NCBI RefSeq assembly: GCF_047948215.1
Contig: NC_134455.1
Span: forward strand, 75,393,189-75,457,188
Direction: 5' to 3'
From: Lycorma delicatula
Lineage: Eukaryota > Arthropoda > Insecta > Hemiptera > Fulgoridae
DNA: 64,000 nt
Below are positions 43,516-56,309 of the stretch, piece after piece. The notes under the pieces were generated by a model. That model did not search any database, was not told the DNA's origin, and saw only the letters and a list, made by a program, of their open reading frames with translations. The position numbers and the translations under genes were made by a program. The number at the start of each line of letters is the position of its first letter. Position 1 is the first letter of the stretch.

Positions 43516-45839
43516 AATGCTAGTCTTTAATAAAGATAAAGTTATATTTTTGTTCACATCAGTAAATTAATCAAAGATAAATTTCATAGTTACGAGTTGT
43601 TCGTCAAAATATTACTAATGTTATAAAGAACCTTTTGCTAAAAAAAAAATATACATTTCCTGGAAACTTTTCAAACTTACGATAGAAGTCATACTTCGTA
43701 CGATTGTAATTACAAATAATTTTCAATAAAGAAATATTATTTTTATTTAATTGTAAAACGTTTTTGTAAAACTGGAGTTATCTTTATCCTTAATATAAGG
43801 GACAGAATTTATTAATAAATGTGGAAAAACTTAATTAATAAATAGGCACATTGCTTTCTTTTATAAATTTTATCCTGTAAAAGGGATTCTAGATGTTTGC
43901 ATAAATGATGCATTATTCTACTAACAAGTTGAATATTGTTTTTAAGGGTATGAATTGTTTGCGAATTACTGGTGTAATCTTATTTATTCACAAATCTTTT
44001 ACTGTCACCGTAGACTTCTTTTTTTACATATATTTCAGTATCTTTGATGAATCAAATCGAATTAGTGATTGAGCAGATTTTATTCTGATATCTCTGATAA
44101 ATATGCAAATTTAAGTTTCTAGTTTTTTAGACCTAAATTTCATACTGCCTTCAATATCACTTTTCATAAATCTCCTGACGTACTGGTAGCAAATTCCTGT
44201 TTATTGCAAATGGATAATGGTGAATGTCTTCACACTAGGCGATGTAGCTAGTTTTTAAAAGCGAATACTGAGCTTTTAAAAACATGAGTTTTTAGAAGCG
44301 AATTTTGATAACGATGTGATATCTACAGATAAATCTCCTGTCTAAATGCATAACAAGATATGATGCTATATTTTCAACCGGTATCTTTTCATTACTTAAA
44401 CTAACACGTGGTTAGTTTCGTCGACTAACATGAAAGCTACACGCTAAATTTATGAACATACTAACTCTTAATTTGGCCCCCTGACTTTAATTTTGCCGCA
44501 AGGTTTATTATACTATTTTGATTACGTTTGTTCATTTGTTTTTTATGAGAATATATATCTCTAAGTTTTCTTGGTTCTAAGCAATAATATAATTTATGTT
44601 ATGATTTAAATCATTTATCTTTGATTATCATTTTAATCTGCGAGAACTAATTCATCATTTTAACTTAAAACACATAAGTATTTTATTTTCCTTTGCTTAT
44701 TATATATATTAAAAAAAACTCATTGGCATCGAAATTATACTAATCCGACAGAAAATAATATCATTTTTTTTTTTTATTATTATTTCTTGTTATTCATAAC
44801 TGAACAACATGTAACAACTCTTATTTTAGTATGGGATTTTAATAATTGATATTATATTGTATATTGTATATTATTTCTCTTGCTAGTCATTAAGTGGGCC
44901 ATTCTCACTCACGATATTTTCAAAAATAATTTATACTCAATTTTGAATTAAATCGATTATTATAATTATTTCATATATGTTTTCATGTACTGTACTCTAA
45001 AAATATTGGATTATAAATTCTGTAATATAAATATAAAAATAGATATATGAAAGTATAAAATGTTCAATATTATTAAGCAATTTAGTTTGTACATTGAATA
45101 AAATAAAATTTATTTTCACGTAAATTAGTTTAGGATACCAAAAAAAAATTTGTTACATTAATGAAAAATTTTAAAACTTCATACATCACCTAATAGTTAA
45201 GTTTAGAATTATTGGTCTCCATATAGTCTTATTAATTTATTTTATATTTATTAATTTTAAGTACACATTTATTTATAAAAAAATTTTATTCTCAAAATAT
45301 TTTATTTGGTATACATTAAATATTCCATTAATGTAATGTACTAGAAAACTATTCGTATCTCCAAACTAATAAAATCTCATTAAAAAATAATTATAAATAA
45401 ATAAATTTAATAAATAAATAAAAGTTAAATAAACATGGAGATATCTCATTCTTAAAAATGAATATATATATTAGATAGTTCTTTTCTTAAAAATAAATCT
45501 AAGTCTAGGTTAGACTTATAAAAAAAATATCATTCGAAAAGTTGTCAGATACTATACCATGTGCAATTGTTGTTTTGATTAAAAAGTTAATTTTTTAACT
45601 TAAATCAGAATTTTCTTGTGTTTTTCTATTTGTATTGATATTTGATTAAAACAAGAGATAAACATTAAAAATTAAAAAAAAACACGACACAAAAAACATT
45701 GCTGACTAACATTGCACTTTAATAATAGGATAATTACTAATGTACGATAATTAAAGAGCGTGCGGGTGACAATTTTATATATAATATTTGTATGTAGCAA
45801 AATTTTTATTTTGTAATTAATTTAATTCTATGTACAATA
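43516..45839. other. AT-rich intergenic, nothing recognised
   Basis: Scanned on both strands. I see no repeat match, no open frame of note and no G+C island in 2.3 kb. Confidence 0.55.
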
Positions 45840-45990
45840 TACCAGGTTGTAACACCCCGGTAACGCATGGATTCCAACGCTGGATTATTAATCTAAATCG
45901 GTTCAGCCGTTGAGATGCTGCGGTTGAACAAAAATACAACATATATCCTAAATACATCTCTCTTTTTTGGGCAGTCGTGTAAAAACACTA
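45840..45990 (+). repeat. Repeat family D, copy 2
   Basis: GGATTCCAACGCTGGATTAT, ATCTAAATCGGTTCAGCCGT, GAGATGCTGCGGTTGAACA and GGGCAGTCG appear in family order. Confidence 0.85.
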
Positions 45991-46109
45991 GTAAGACAAC
46001 TTCACACGTACGAATGATGTACGAGGTTTCAGAATGAAGCGTTGAGATACGAGTTATTAAAAAACGATTCATTCATCTAATGTATTTTCAAATCTTTTAA
46101 ACTTATTTA

Positions 46110-46285
46110 AACATATATATATATATATATTACCACCCTACGAAACTCCTGTACCGTTAGGATTCCAACGCGGGGTTATACATCTAAATCGGTTCAGCCG
46201 TTGATCTGCTACGGTGGAACACACATACGTATATATACACCCTAAATGCATTACACTCCTTTTTGAGCAGTTGTCTAATTAGGTA
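46110..46285 (+). repeat. Repeat family D, copy 3
   Basis: A (TA)n at 46,111-46,130 precedes GAAACTCCTGTACCGTTAGG, ATTCCAACGCGGGGTTATAC, ATCTAAATCGGTTCAGCCGT, GATCTGCTACGGTGGAACAC and CATTACACTCCTTTTTGAGC. It is about 270 bp from copy 2 in the same orientation. Confidence 0.88.
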
Positions 46286-46629
46286 AGCGCTTCGTCCTCC
46301 TGTACAATTATTTTATTACGGTATTTAATTAACTTTTAGGAAAGTTACAGAAATAATTTTATCAAAAACCTCCATTTTTTAATAAACAGTGAGCCCTAAA
46401 TTGAGAAGTCCTTGTTCTTGAGATATGAGAGTTTTAATAATTTTTTGTTCTATATTTTATGTAGTTAGAGTTAGGTTTAAAAAAATAACGGCACTTATTC
46501 TTTGAAAACAATGCTATCCGTTTTTTTTATACTTGAGGGTCTAATTCAGGACATCAAGATAAACAAAAAATTTCATCTGGACAAAACATTTAAATTTTCC
46601 TCTGTCCGCCATTTTCTGCTTTTCAATAA
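46286..46629. other. AT-rich intergenic
   Basis: Text such as GTCCTTGTTCTTGAGATATG and CAAAATGGCGTC-like context suggests old repeat DNA. There is no clear match and no gene. Confidence 0.4.
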
Positions 46630-46965
46630 AAAAATTATACCTTAAGAACGGATTGAGATACTTTAATGAAATTTGGTATTTATATACTCAACAATATCTA
46701 TAGATTAAATAAGTTTAAAAATTATAACCTTGAAAATTTCAAAATGGCGTCTATTTAAATTTTATTTATCAATTATTTCTTAGTATTGGTTTTATCAAAT
46801 TATATTTTATTTTATAAAATGTTACATTTACAGCGAATAAAACGATCCTGGTTCATAAACAACTGTGAATGCCTGAAATTGTTAAAGTGAATCGCCAAAA
46901 TTATGCAGTCTGACTATTTTGTGTCGTTTTAACGCAAAATGTTTGAGATCCACTTATCATAATTT
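46630..46965. repeat. Repeat family F, copy 2
   Basis: AAGAACGGATTGAGATACTT matches 14,400, CCTTGAAAATTTCAAAATGG matches 14,475, and CAAAATTATGCAGTCTGACT..GATCCACTTATC is the inverted form of the block at 14,813-14,870. Confidence 0.55.
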
Positions 46966-46977
46966 CAACCATATCTC

Positions 46978-47178
46978 ACCTCTCTTTTTCCTCCAGAACT
47001 ACCGTAAGGTATTACTCCAGAGGATGAAATGTATGAATGCAAATGAAGTGTTGTCTTGTATTGTTTTGGAGCAACCATTTTGAGATGTGTGGTTAATTGA
47101 AACCCAACCACCAAAATACACCGGTATCCAAGATGTAGTATTCAAATCCGTATAAATGTAACTACCTTTATAATTTAT
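46978..47178 (-). mobile_element. SINE family A, 5'-truncated
   Basis: On minus, GATACCGGTGTATTTTGGTG, GTTTCAATTAACCACACATC, ACTTCATTTGCATTCATACA, CTGGAGTAATACCTTACGGT and an A-rich end near 46,985 match family A. The tRNA head is absent. The open frame of 62 codons is incidental. Confidence 0.85.
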
Positions 47179-47424
47179 ATCTTTCATTTGCTTTCAATGA
47201 AAATAAGATTAAGAAGATCCTTCGAAGAGTGATAGGAAAATAAGCCTATTGTTGCATTTCCTGAGCGAGGAAAATTTACATACCTGTTACAGTTTAATTT
47301 ATTTCATCAATTTTAATTTAATTTCTACTTTACATTTCATTATATATATTACACATACAACATAAAAAGGTTTATTGAAACTCTTCTACTTTGTTCGTTA
47401 AAATAAATAAATTATTATTGTTAT

Positions 47425-48260
47425 TATCATGAAATTCTGTTTATGGGTTTCAAAAGAAGAGGAATTATGAGTCATCTCCATGACTGGTTTCGAAGTTACT
47501 TAAATGACAGAAAATTTGTTGTTAAAATAGGTAATAGTTTTAGCGATCAGTAAAATTGTAACTTTGGAGTGCTACAAGAAAGTCACCTAGGCCCGATCTT
47601 ATATCTAATTTATGTTAATGAAATTTTAAACAATTTAGCTTTTATGTACGCTGATGATGTTGTACTTTTATTAGCAACAAATACCTTGATGCAGTAGAAT
47701 CTTTGTTTCAGGATGATTTTAATAGATTTTTAATGTGGTCTCATAGTAACTAACTAGTTATAAACAAAAAAAAAAACTCTGTTCGTACACTTCACATCTG
47801 CTCATATGAAATCTGATTTCTTGCCCGTAATATTTTTGCACAGTTGAAATTGTCCCTTCAGACTCAGTATCAGTAATAATGAGCCTTGTACTTGTAATAG
47901 ATTGACAGCAACCAATGAGGTTAAATACCTGGTGTCTCAATCGACAATAAGTTGAAGTGGGATTGTTACTTAAATAGATTTTTTTGTAAAATTAGAGCTT
48001 GTCTGAATAGATTTTATTACTTAAAAAAATGTTCTCCAACTTAAAACGTTTTTACTAATGTATAAAGCTCTAATAGAACCTTTAATAAGATTTGGTGTGG
48101 AGATATTGGGTTTGGAAGCTGATTCATATTTAAAAATTATAACTAAACTTCAAAAAAGAGCGCTAAAAGCAGTTTCAGGCTTTTCGTCAAACGACCCAAA
48201 TTTAAATCTCTATAAGCATTGTAATACGTTGATCCCTCTAGGTTACCATTATTAAAACTG
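47425..48260 (+). mobile_element. Jockey-type LINE RT fragment with YADD
   Basis: In shifting frames: 'LHDWFRSYLNDRKFVVKIGN' (about 47,470-47,545), 'NFGVLQESHLGPILYLIYVN' (47,560-47,620) and the intact catalytic 'YADDVVLL' (47,647-47,670). 'KYLG' and then 'IDNKLKW' lie at 47,918-47,960. The open frame 48,058-48,255 has 'YKALIEPLIRFGVEILGLEA' and 'ITKLQKRALKAVSGF'. The segment between YADD and KYLG is scrambled, with at least one stop and a frameshift. It is the same family type as 23.5-24.2 kb. The element begins abruptly, consistent with 5' truncation. A trailing AT-rich tail to about 48,450 may be the rest of the C-terminus. Confidence 0.85.
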
Positions 48261-49464
48261 GAACACAAGACTTTTTGTAAATTTTCTTTCCTAATTAATA
48301 CGTACCTATTAAAATGCAATGTTTCCCTTTACTTGCGACATAAGATAATGTACACGGTACCAAATTATTTTAATCTATATGGTAAGAAGACTTTAAAAAT
48401 CCGAATTCCTACTATTTTTCATAAATTGCTTTCACAAATCTTAGATATAGATAAAAAAAAAATATTTTAAAAAAGTTTTTAATTATCTATTGGGCATTTG
48501 TTAATAGTTATTTTTCCTTTTATTATAAAATATTTTTTGCACTAGGTATTAATTATGTAAATGTGTTCTGTATGTACTGTACATAATTTTTCTAATATTT
48601 ATTTCAATATTTAATATTTTTGTACTATACATTTGTGTTTCTTTTTTATATACTAGTATATTATACTCGATATTTTTTTTTTTATTATAATATGTATAAC
48701 CTATGTATTATTTATTTTTGTATTTTATATTAAAATATGTAATCTGTAATGCACAAGAAGAGTCTAAAGAAGAGTCTAAATTTAGATGTATACTTGTACC
48801 AAAAGTTACCTTTACATAAAGGTTTTATAATTTAATTAAAGCTTAAAATATTGTATTTTCTTTTTTTTTTACTGAAATCTATTTAATATAATTTTATAAA
48901 TTAATCTCATATTTAATTGATTTTTATTTACTTTTGTATTAATTTCTGATGCCACCTAAATTAAGTATTTGATAGAATTTAACTATTTACTAAGGATATA
49001 AGTGTATATTCATTGTATTTTTTTGTGTTGCATTGTGTAAATAACTTTTATTCAATTTATGTTAATACGGGAACCTCCTGATAATACTTATGTCTATGTC
49101 TTAGCGGGAATCCTATATTGTACAATAATATTAAAATATATAAAAAAAAAAATAAAAAATAATTATTATATATTACTATTATTATTTTGTGTAATAATAA
49201 TAATAATAATAATAATCATAAATTTCTGCTATGGTAAAGCTAAGGAGATTTATTGATGATAAAATAATAAATTTTATTTCGTATGGAAACAAAATTAAAT
49301 TAGGTATTTAAGATCTACTAAAATTTTTTTACTTACATTGTTAGAAATCTTTTTCTTATTCAGGCAATTGAAAGGCGGTTCGTTAGCATCATCGGTTAGT
49401 TTATTGCAAAAACATGTATTCATGTTAATTTGAAATATTATTGTAAAATCATAGTAGTTAAATT
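48261..49464. other. AT-rich intergenic with (TAA)n
   Basis: (TAA)n lies at about 49,192-49,217. GAAGAGTCTAAAGAAGAGTC at 48,757-48,776 is a short 12-bp tandem. No gene is seen. Confidence 0.5.
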
Positions 49465-50160
49465 ATATAGACTGACTAACATAAAACCGAACCCATAATG
49501 AAATCGCTACCCGACACTATTTTGAAAGACTCACACAAGTAGCGCGACTAATGGATGTATATATTACTACTGATTGTTGCTGCCGTTTGTCAGGTGATTA
49601 CGTGTCAGTGCAGTATACGGTTTGTTGCAGTGCAGTTGTGCTTGTGTAAAATGCCTTATTCAATACAGGAGAGGATAACTATTGTTGAGGCCTATATTTG
49701 TTGTTGATCATTTGAAGAATCACGTCAAATATTCGTAGAAAGATTTCCAAATGCCTGTATCCGAGCGAACAGTAGCGTATACGATAGTTAAAAACGGCGT
49801 ACAACAGGTTTGGTGTAAAATGCAAAACGAAATAAGCAGCTTTCCGTTAGAACTCCATACGCCATTGTTGATATTGAAAGGAGAATTACCAGTTCAGAAT
49901 ATGCCATTTTCGAAGAATTCTACGAGCAATTAACTGATAATAAAAAATAATACAGCTTCTTCCAACAAGTCGGAGCAACGTGTCACACATCAAATGTTTC
50001 ACTGAATTGCATTTATGAAGCTTTCACAAATGGACGAGCTGTCAGCAGAGGACGATGGCCTCCAAGTTCCCCAGAGTTGTCTACTTGCGATTTTTTCCTT
50101 TGGAGCTACTTAAAGTACAGAACTTATGCATCTACTTTGTAGAACCTGGTATAAAATTAA
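49465..50160 (+). mobile_element. Mariner-like element remnant with DUF4817-type N-terminus
   Basis: The coding start is at ATG 49,651. 'MPYSIQERITIVEAYI' with 'SFEESRQIFVERFPNACIPS' after a stop (49,651-49,760) is the DUF4817-type helix-turn-helix. The reading then jumps to 'FEEFYEQL' (about 49,910), 'FFQQVGATCHTS' (49,960-49,995), 'VSRGRWPPSSPELSTCDFFL' (50,041-50,101) and 'YLKYRTYAS'. This is the end of a Tc1/mariner-superfamily DDE domain. The middle, including the first catalytic Asp, is deleted. The second Asp of the usual FQQDGA is Val, and the third (CDFF) is kept. A homologous transposase type is at 10.3-11.3 kb. The 5' leader contains CATAAAACCGAACCC, a candidate terminus. It is dead. 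Confidence 0.82.
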
Positions 50161-52104
50161 AATTAAAATTAATTGGATTAACTACCATAAATGTTATGTA
50201 ACTCACCACTACTTGAGTATTATATGATAAGTACTCAGTCACTAATGTTGGTCTATTCTTTCTACTTAAGAAAGGTTTAAAACTTATAAAATTTATTATA
50301 ATTTTGTAACAGACTAGAATAAACTATAATTAACGAGAGTAATATCAAGTTTTTCAATGCTTAACTTGTTGCTTTCCTCGCAATATTGCTGTACTGTATT
50401 GTTAGCTGCACAGTATAACACGAATATATACAGGAACGTTTGCTAATCAGGGAAAATGTTGGATGTCGGATTTATGATCTTGACGTTTCATAACTACCTC
50501 CCATCAAAAACCCAAATTCAGTACTGAAAAATTCCGGAAAGATATATGCGCATAAGAACTAATTATTTTTTATGTACATTGACTTGTTTTTTTCTTGATA
50601 TCTCCAGGCTGGATTCGATTTGGAAGAAAATTAGCACAATAATTACTGTATTTGGAGTATTGATTCCATTTGAATTTGGTCATAGTTAGTCAAGGTGAAA
50701 GAAAGAGAAGGATCTTCAGTGTCTCGTATCTCAAAGTTTTATTTACATTCTACTTTTCAAATATCTCAGGAGAAAAGGTTGAAATAAAGCTGGGAAAAAT
50801 CTACATAGCTTTCCTGATGATCTCGGGAAAGTTAAATACTGCCGTCTACAATTTTTTCTTGACGATGAAGACAATTATGTTGAAGCATTGGGACAAGGAA
50901 ATTTTTGGATCAAAAATTAAGGTATAGATACAATCGAACAAACAATAAATGAAAATTACTTAATAAGAATAGAGAAATTATTTACCTAATATACCCAATA
51001 AAAATTGCCGACGAGTAGGCCATCTTCATTTTACGAAAGGAATTTGTACTTTCTTTCCTTACACCATTGATACCCGTTTAACTGAGAAAAATATAGATTT
51101 CAACCAAAAGTATATAAACCTCCAAACCGATATTGAAACATGAAAAAAAATGTTCGTCCTCTTTTAGTAGGATTTTGAGATATGGGACCCATGTTAACGG
51201 TATCTTCCCACCCACCCCGTTTACTAAATGTAATAAAAATTAAAGTACAACATTGATTCATATTCAGGAGTCACAGCACAAAATTTCATAAAAATCGGTT
51301 GATCCAGTCGGACGTTATTAAACAAACGGCAATTGACAAAAAATAAAAAAAGAACGAAAATTTAGGAATGTTATTGCCCGTAAACTGAATGAAGTTGCTC
51401 AAATAAATAACCAAATTGACATACTAATCGAATGAAAGCAATCATCATGTTAGAACAAGAATATTAATTTAAGTTCAGAAACAGCAGAATAGAAAAAAAG
51501 GGTTTTTGTACACATTCCTTTAGTGCGGTTTTAATAAGACGAAACACAATTAGAAAGTACGAGTATCTTATCTATCTAACGAGTATTAATTGTATGAAAA
51601 AATTTATCTAACCTTTGATTACAATTTTGAAATAAACTGTCTTTTTAAATTCTCTCGTATTTATCACTTTAAGTAATTTTTTGTCTTATTTTTAATTTTA
51701 TTTATAAAACAATAATTGCTTTGAAATAAATATACTAACTTATAAGGAACAATCAAAGTTGATCTAAGAAAATGATTGTGAACTGATTAGTATAGTATTC
51801 CGAAATCTCCAGGTATCTTGAGCAGTTTTCTTGATTCAAGGTCGTAAAAATACCAGCAGCGAAATGATGACCGGAGACTGTCTTTAAATTATACAACTGG
51901 GTCGCCCTGAACTCTACCATCGAAATATAACTTCCCGCAAAATTCATGTTTTTGGCTATGGGCTAAAGATTATTACTACACTAAATAAGTAAACTTAACT
52001 TGCACATAACTAATCTTAATTCGACTAATATCTCTTATGATCTACCAATACTCGTTATTATAAAATTGGAAAAAGCGAATAAAAAACTTAAATAATTCAT
52101 TCCC
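50161..52104. other. AT-rich intergenic, old repeat text, no gene
   Basis: Stretches such as AAATTTCATAAAAATCGGTT (51,283) and GAGATATGGGACCC (51,176) look like worn dispersed repeats. Open frames at 50,670-50,927 (plus) and 51,753-51,947 (minus) show no known domain. Confidence 0.45.
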
Positions 52105-52108
52105 TTAA

Positions 52109-52628
52109 TAAAAAATAATCTTTAGCAAGCATGTGCTCTTAAAAAAGTATGTAGTTTTAATAAATATTTTTAAAATACGTTTCTCTCGGTTATTTAAAAA
52201 AAATAAATAAGTGCAAACCTTCTTATTAAATTGTTTTTGATGTTTGTACTGTCGTTGTATCTCGTCAGGGAGTCCAGAAGCTAGCAAGTTCAATATTTAA
52301 TAATCTCAAAAAACCCAATTATTAATGATTTATAAATAATAAATTACACAAAATGTTATAACATATTTTTATAAGACCACTTTTTTCAATTCAACGTTTT
52401 TTTAAAATATTCTTTATTTATTATTAAAAGTTGTAGGTTATAAAGTTATCTTTATACAATAAAACAATAATTCTGGTAAAACAGTTATTTGTAACTACTC
52501 GTAGTTAAAATTCTTAGACGAAATTTTGAAAGAATGTATTAAATGAATTCAAATTATTTTTTTGTTATTATCATTATTATTAAATAAAAAATAATGATCT
52601 TTAGTAAGCATGTACTCTTAAAAAGTAA
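52109..52628. repeat. Spaced direct repeat of about 40 bp
   Basis: AAAAAATAATCTTTAGCAAG..CATGTGCTCTTAAAAAAGTA at 52,109-52,150 recurs at 52,585-52,628 as AAAAAATAATGATCTTTAGT..AAGCATGTACTCTTAAAAAG. The spacer is AT-rich. Confidence 0.75.
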
Positions 52629-53017
52629 ATTATTATTAAACTACCAAATGGGAAAGAAATAATATTTTAATAATATAGATAAAACACTAATATTAATTAA
52701 ATAAATAATTTTAATAGTAAAAAAAATACTAAAAGTAAAACTGTAATAATAATTTTACTAATTAAAATGATATAATGATAAATTAATGACAAAAATATGT
52801 AATTTTTATTTTATTAAGTGTTAGTTCTTAAATTAATATGCATTAAACATTTACGTGATAATAATTTCACTATCACTATTTCATTTACGTTTTCATTTAC
52901 GATCATTCATTTAAAAGTAATTAAATACTGTATTTACTCACGTAATTCACGCCACCCGTAACCCACGCACCTGAATTTTTTTTAAATATTCACAAATAAA
53001 ATATTCAGTCACATAAA
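52629..53017. other. AT-rich intergenic
   Basis: Nothing is recognised. ACGTTTTCATTTACGATCAT at 52,888 follows a similar CATTTACG, a minor duplication. Confidence 0.5.
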
Positions 53018-53110
53018 TATAGAGTAAATCCAGATTGCACGGCAATCTATCGGGAAATGATTCTGTAGCCAAAGATAAGAAAATTATAAAAAAACAACAG
53101 ATTATTTGGG
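53018..53110. repeat. Repeat family G, copy 2
   Basis: TCCAGATTGCACGGCAATCT, ATCGGGAAATGATTCTGTAG and CCAAAGATAAGAAAA correspond to 24,352-24,420. GATTGCACGGCAATC is a short palindrome. Confidence 0.6.
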
Positions 53111-53760
53111 AATTGAAAAAAAATTCCATAACTTGGAAATTAATTCCGTTACTTGAGACAAAGTATAAAATCTAATTTATTTAATTTTTTAATGAGATTT
53201 TATTTAAATTTTTAAAAGAATTTTAAAATTCTATCGTATAAATAAATCAATTACTTAAAAAACCAAGAAGAATAAAAGAGTATAAAAAAATTAATTTTGA
53301 CAAAAAGACAAATTAGCTAAATAATTTCTTCTAGACTTAAGAATTAAAAAAACCAGCATCGATTATCACAAAACACCCTCACAAATACCAAAGAGTAAGA
53401 AAGTAATCAAAAAATAACTATAACAAAAACCGTAAAAACAATAATAGAAAAAAGAAAATAATAAATAATAAATTTTATTATTATTATTATTATAAGTGGC
53501 TTATTAGGAGGCGGAAACCCCACCCCCCTCCTTGATACAACCAGGTATATAAAAACACATCTCAAAAAATGAATTCTGAAAAAAGCTTTTTGATTCACAA
53601 TCCCTTGCTGAGTTTTTTTATTTAGATTTCTCTTTTTTTCTAGGTTTTGTTCTAATGATTTTATTTTGGAGATGTTTTTGTGTGATTTTAATCTTTATTG
53701 ATATATTTTCTTTTTTTTATATTGATATATGATGTCTATGACTGGTTTATGAATTATTCT
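53111..53760. other. AT-rich intergenic
   Basis: (ATT)n lies at about 53,476-53,494, followed by a G+C spot GGAGGCGGAAACCCCACCCC at 53,507. No gene is seen. Confidence 0.5.
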
Positions 53761-53885
53761 ACAGCCGATCTCCGTGACCGAGCGGTAGTGTCTCAGCCTT
53801 TCATCCGGATGTCCTGGGTTCAAATCTCGGTCAGCCATAGCAGTTTTCTCATTTGCTTATACGCCAAAATGATTAAAGCAATCGA
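53761..53885 (+). mobile_element. tRNA-derived SINE, family B, forward copy
   Basis: A box TGACCGAGCGG (53,775-53,785) and B box GGTTCAAATCTC (53,817-53,828) are separated by about 31 bases, as in tRNA genes. The body is GGTCAGCCATAGCAGTTTTC with CATACG-like TATACGCC, and the A-rich end is near 53,901. It is not a functional tRNA: there is no acceptor-stem pairing around it, and other copies share the non-tRNA body. The 75-codon open frame over it is incidental. Confidence 0.85.
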
Positions 53886-55189
53886 TGCCCATCATCTCAC
53901 AAAAAAAGAAGAAAAAATTCTATAATATTGATATTATTACTTTGTTTTTTTTTTTTAGTTTTAGTTTTTTTTTTAAATTGTCGGTATTAAAATAGTTAAT
54001 ATTTGTGTAAATAATCGTTGTGAAAAGAATGTTATGTGTAAACATATTTATTTATTTGCTATTTGTACTATTAGTAATAGGGGTTGTGTTAACTTTCTTT
54101 CAAAAAATAATAAATAAAATTCAGAAGACTAATTAATTTCATTTGAACTTGTACTAAGAATTACATTCTTATCTTTTTAAAATTTATGGAATTATGCATA
54201 CGTTGTTCGATGTAATAAATTAGTAGGTTAAAACCGTTGAAATAGCGTACCTCTCCGGATATATGTAAGTTACAGGATTCATTTAATTATAGACCACACA
54301 ATACATAAGTAGCCTACTTCACACTAATAGTAAGTGGATCTATTTAGTATGAAGGTATAAACTGTCGGCAAGATAAGAAAGGCAAAAGACAATAAACACA
54401 AGCTTTTTTTGGGGTCATGGCCAAGCTGGCCTAATCTAATGAAAGAGTACAGCTCGTCGAACAACGTACAAGCGATCCCTAACGGGTTTATATTGCTTCT
54501 AATTGGACGAATCGGAGTATAACGCGAGTAATTTTATCAGACCATAAACTAGTTACATGTTTATTCAATAACAAAATTCACTCTCTTTCTCTTTGTTCTT
54601 TTTGTATCTCATATCTTAAATGATTAACTGACATTTATTTAACTATTCAATATTGAAATGTAAGTTATTATGTTAAAGAAACGAAAGGAAGAGAAATTCG
54701 TTTTTTTTTCTGAATAATCTAAACGACAAAATTATTAGTTATAACTAACTTGATGATTGTTCTATACCGAGTGAAAGATACTAGAATATTAGCACTGGTA
54801 ATACAAAAAAGAAAATACTAAGACCTATTTTTTTTTTATTTTTTAGGACTATAAAACTAAGTCATTTCAAATCCGTTAAAAAAACGTAACCACAATAATG
54901 TAATAAAAATAAATAATGATAATAATAAGTCTTGCATTTTTGGCATAAGAACTTAGAACTTGATGCCAAATTGAACAGGAAGAATTTCATTAAACTTCTA
55001 ACACAACATTCATTTGATATCCTCTACAGTAATATAGTAATCTTTGTTGATTAAAAACAAAAAAAAAAAAAACATTCTATTCCGTCGATCTTTAATCCCT
55101 TTATGAAATATTAAAATAATTTGACTTGAATGATGAAACCAAAAATATAGTCAATAAACATAATTTCTAAAGTTAGATTTTTATGCAAA
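53886..55189. other. AT-rich intergenic
   Basis: A G+C-richer segment at 54,410-54,535 (GGGGTCATGGCCAAGCTGGC) is not matched elsewhere in the window. No gene is seen. Confidence 0.5.
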
Positions 55190-56250
55190 ATTTTAATCCT
55201 AGAAAACAAGAGTTATACAGGTAATGGATTTTCATCAATGCTTTTCAAAAGCGCGTAAGGAAAAATTATCCACCAATGGAGAAGTAAGTGAAGAGTAAAA
55301 CAGTGTTAACTTCTAAATTAGTCTAGGAAAACATCACATGGTTAATGCCTGTATAGCTTTCATAAGTGATTCGGTTATCTTACTAGACGATCCCAAAATA
55401 GCAACAGAACTAATAAACCTATTACTAGAAACAGCAGAAATAAAAGCCCTACAAGTATCTTTGCAAAAGTAATCACAAATATCAAGAATTATAATTTTAA
55501 AAAGTTAAGTATGGAAAAATAGGACAAGTAAAACAGTTTAAATACAAAGGGAAAAACGAAAAAATGGAACTGCCAAGAAAGAAAGCAGCCGAACAAAATG
55601 GAATTAGCCTATCGTCAAAAAAAAAATGTACAACAGTAATTAATCTCTATAAATGCAAAATTGAGGCATTTGAATAGGCAGATTTGTCTAGAAGCATTGT
55701 ATCCCACAGATTGTTTGTAAATTAACAAGAACCTTTTAGACAAATCCAAAACAAAGGATATAAATTTTTAAGGAAAATATTCGGTCCTATAAGGAATGAT
55801 ACACTTAATACATATAAACTCAGTTCCAAAAAATGCTATTCCAGAAATTTTAAGAAATAATAGAAGGAATTCATGAGAAGAGATTTTCATAGGCCATATA
55901 TTTTTAAATATAAGTGATAATAGAATTCCCAGAAAATCCTATACTTTAATATAGAATTAAAAACTAAAAGCATATATTGTGACAAAGTTAAGAAAGACTT
56001 ACGTAAAGCACAAATAGAAATTTTGGATTTACAAGATCGGAACTATTGAAGACAAGGTTAAAAAAATTTCGAAAAGAAAAACTAGAATATTATTAAAAAA
56101 GAATAGTAATAGAAACATTCAGGAAAAACTGTAATGACAGATTAATACAGGCAAAAAGGGAGAGACAGTGATACTAAGGAAAGTGACAAACGTGATCTAT
56201 GTAGGCCGAAACTCGTAGAAAAAAGAATCTTAATAATAAAGCATATAAAA
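55190..56250 (+). mobile_element. LINE-X RT catalytic and C-terminal remnant
   Basis: 'AFISDSVILLDDPKIATELI' at 55,352-55,411 occupies the catalytic block, where FADD has become ISDS. 'LLLETAEIKALQVSLQK' follows. Then, after frame changes, come 'GQVKQFKYKGK' (about 55,528-55,560), 'TAKKE' and 'KMELAYR'-like text near 55,600. A series of short Lys/Arg-rich pieces follows to about 56,140. The order matches LINE-X at 5.6-6.6 kb. The start is 5'-truncated and no poly-A end is obvious. Many stops make it old and inactive. Confidence 0.72.
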
Positions 56251-56309
56251 GCATATAGCCATATCCAGAAATGATCAAGGAAGAGGTCTTCAAAATATTC
56301 AGAACCATC

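Noticed and set aside
53775..53830. tRNA gene with good A and B boxes
   Set aside because: The same head joined to the same non-tRNA body and A-rich tail recurs elsewhere, and no acceptor stem pairs around it. It is a SINE.
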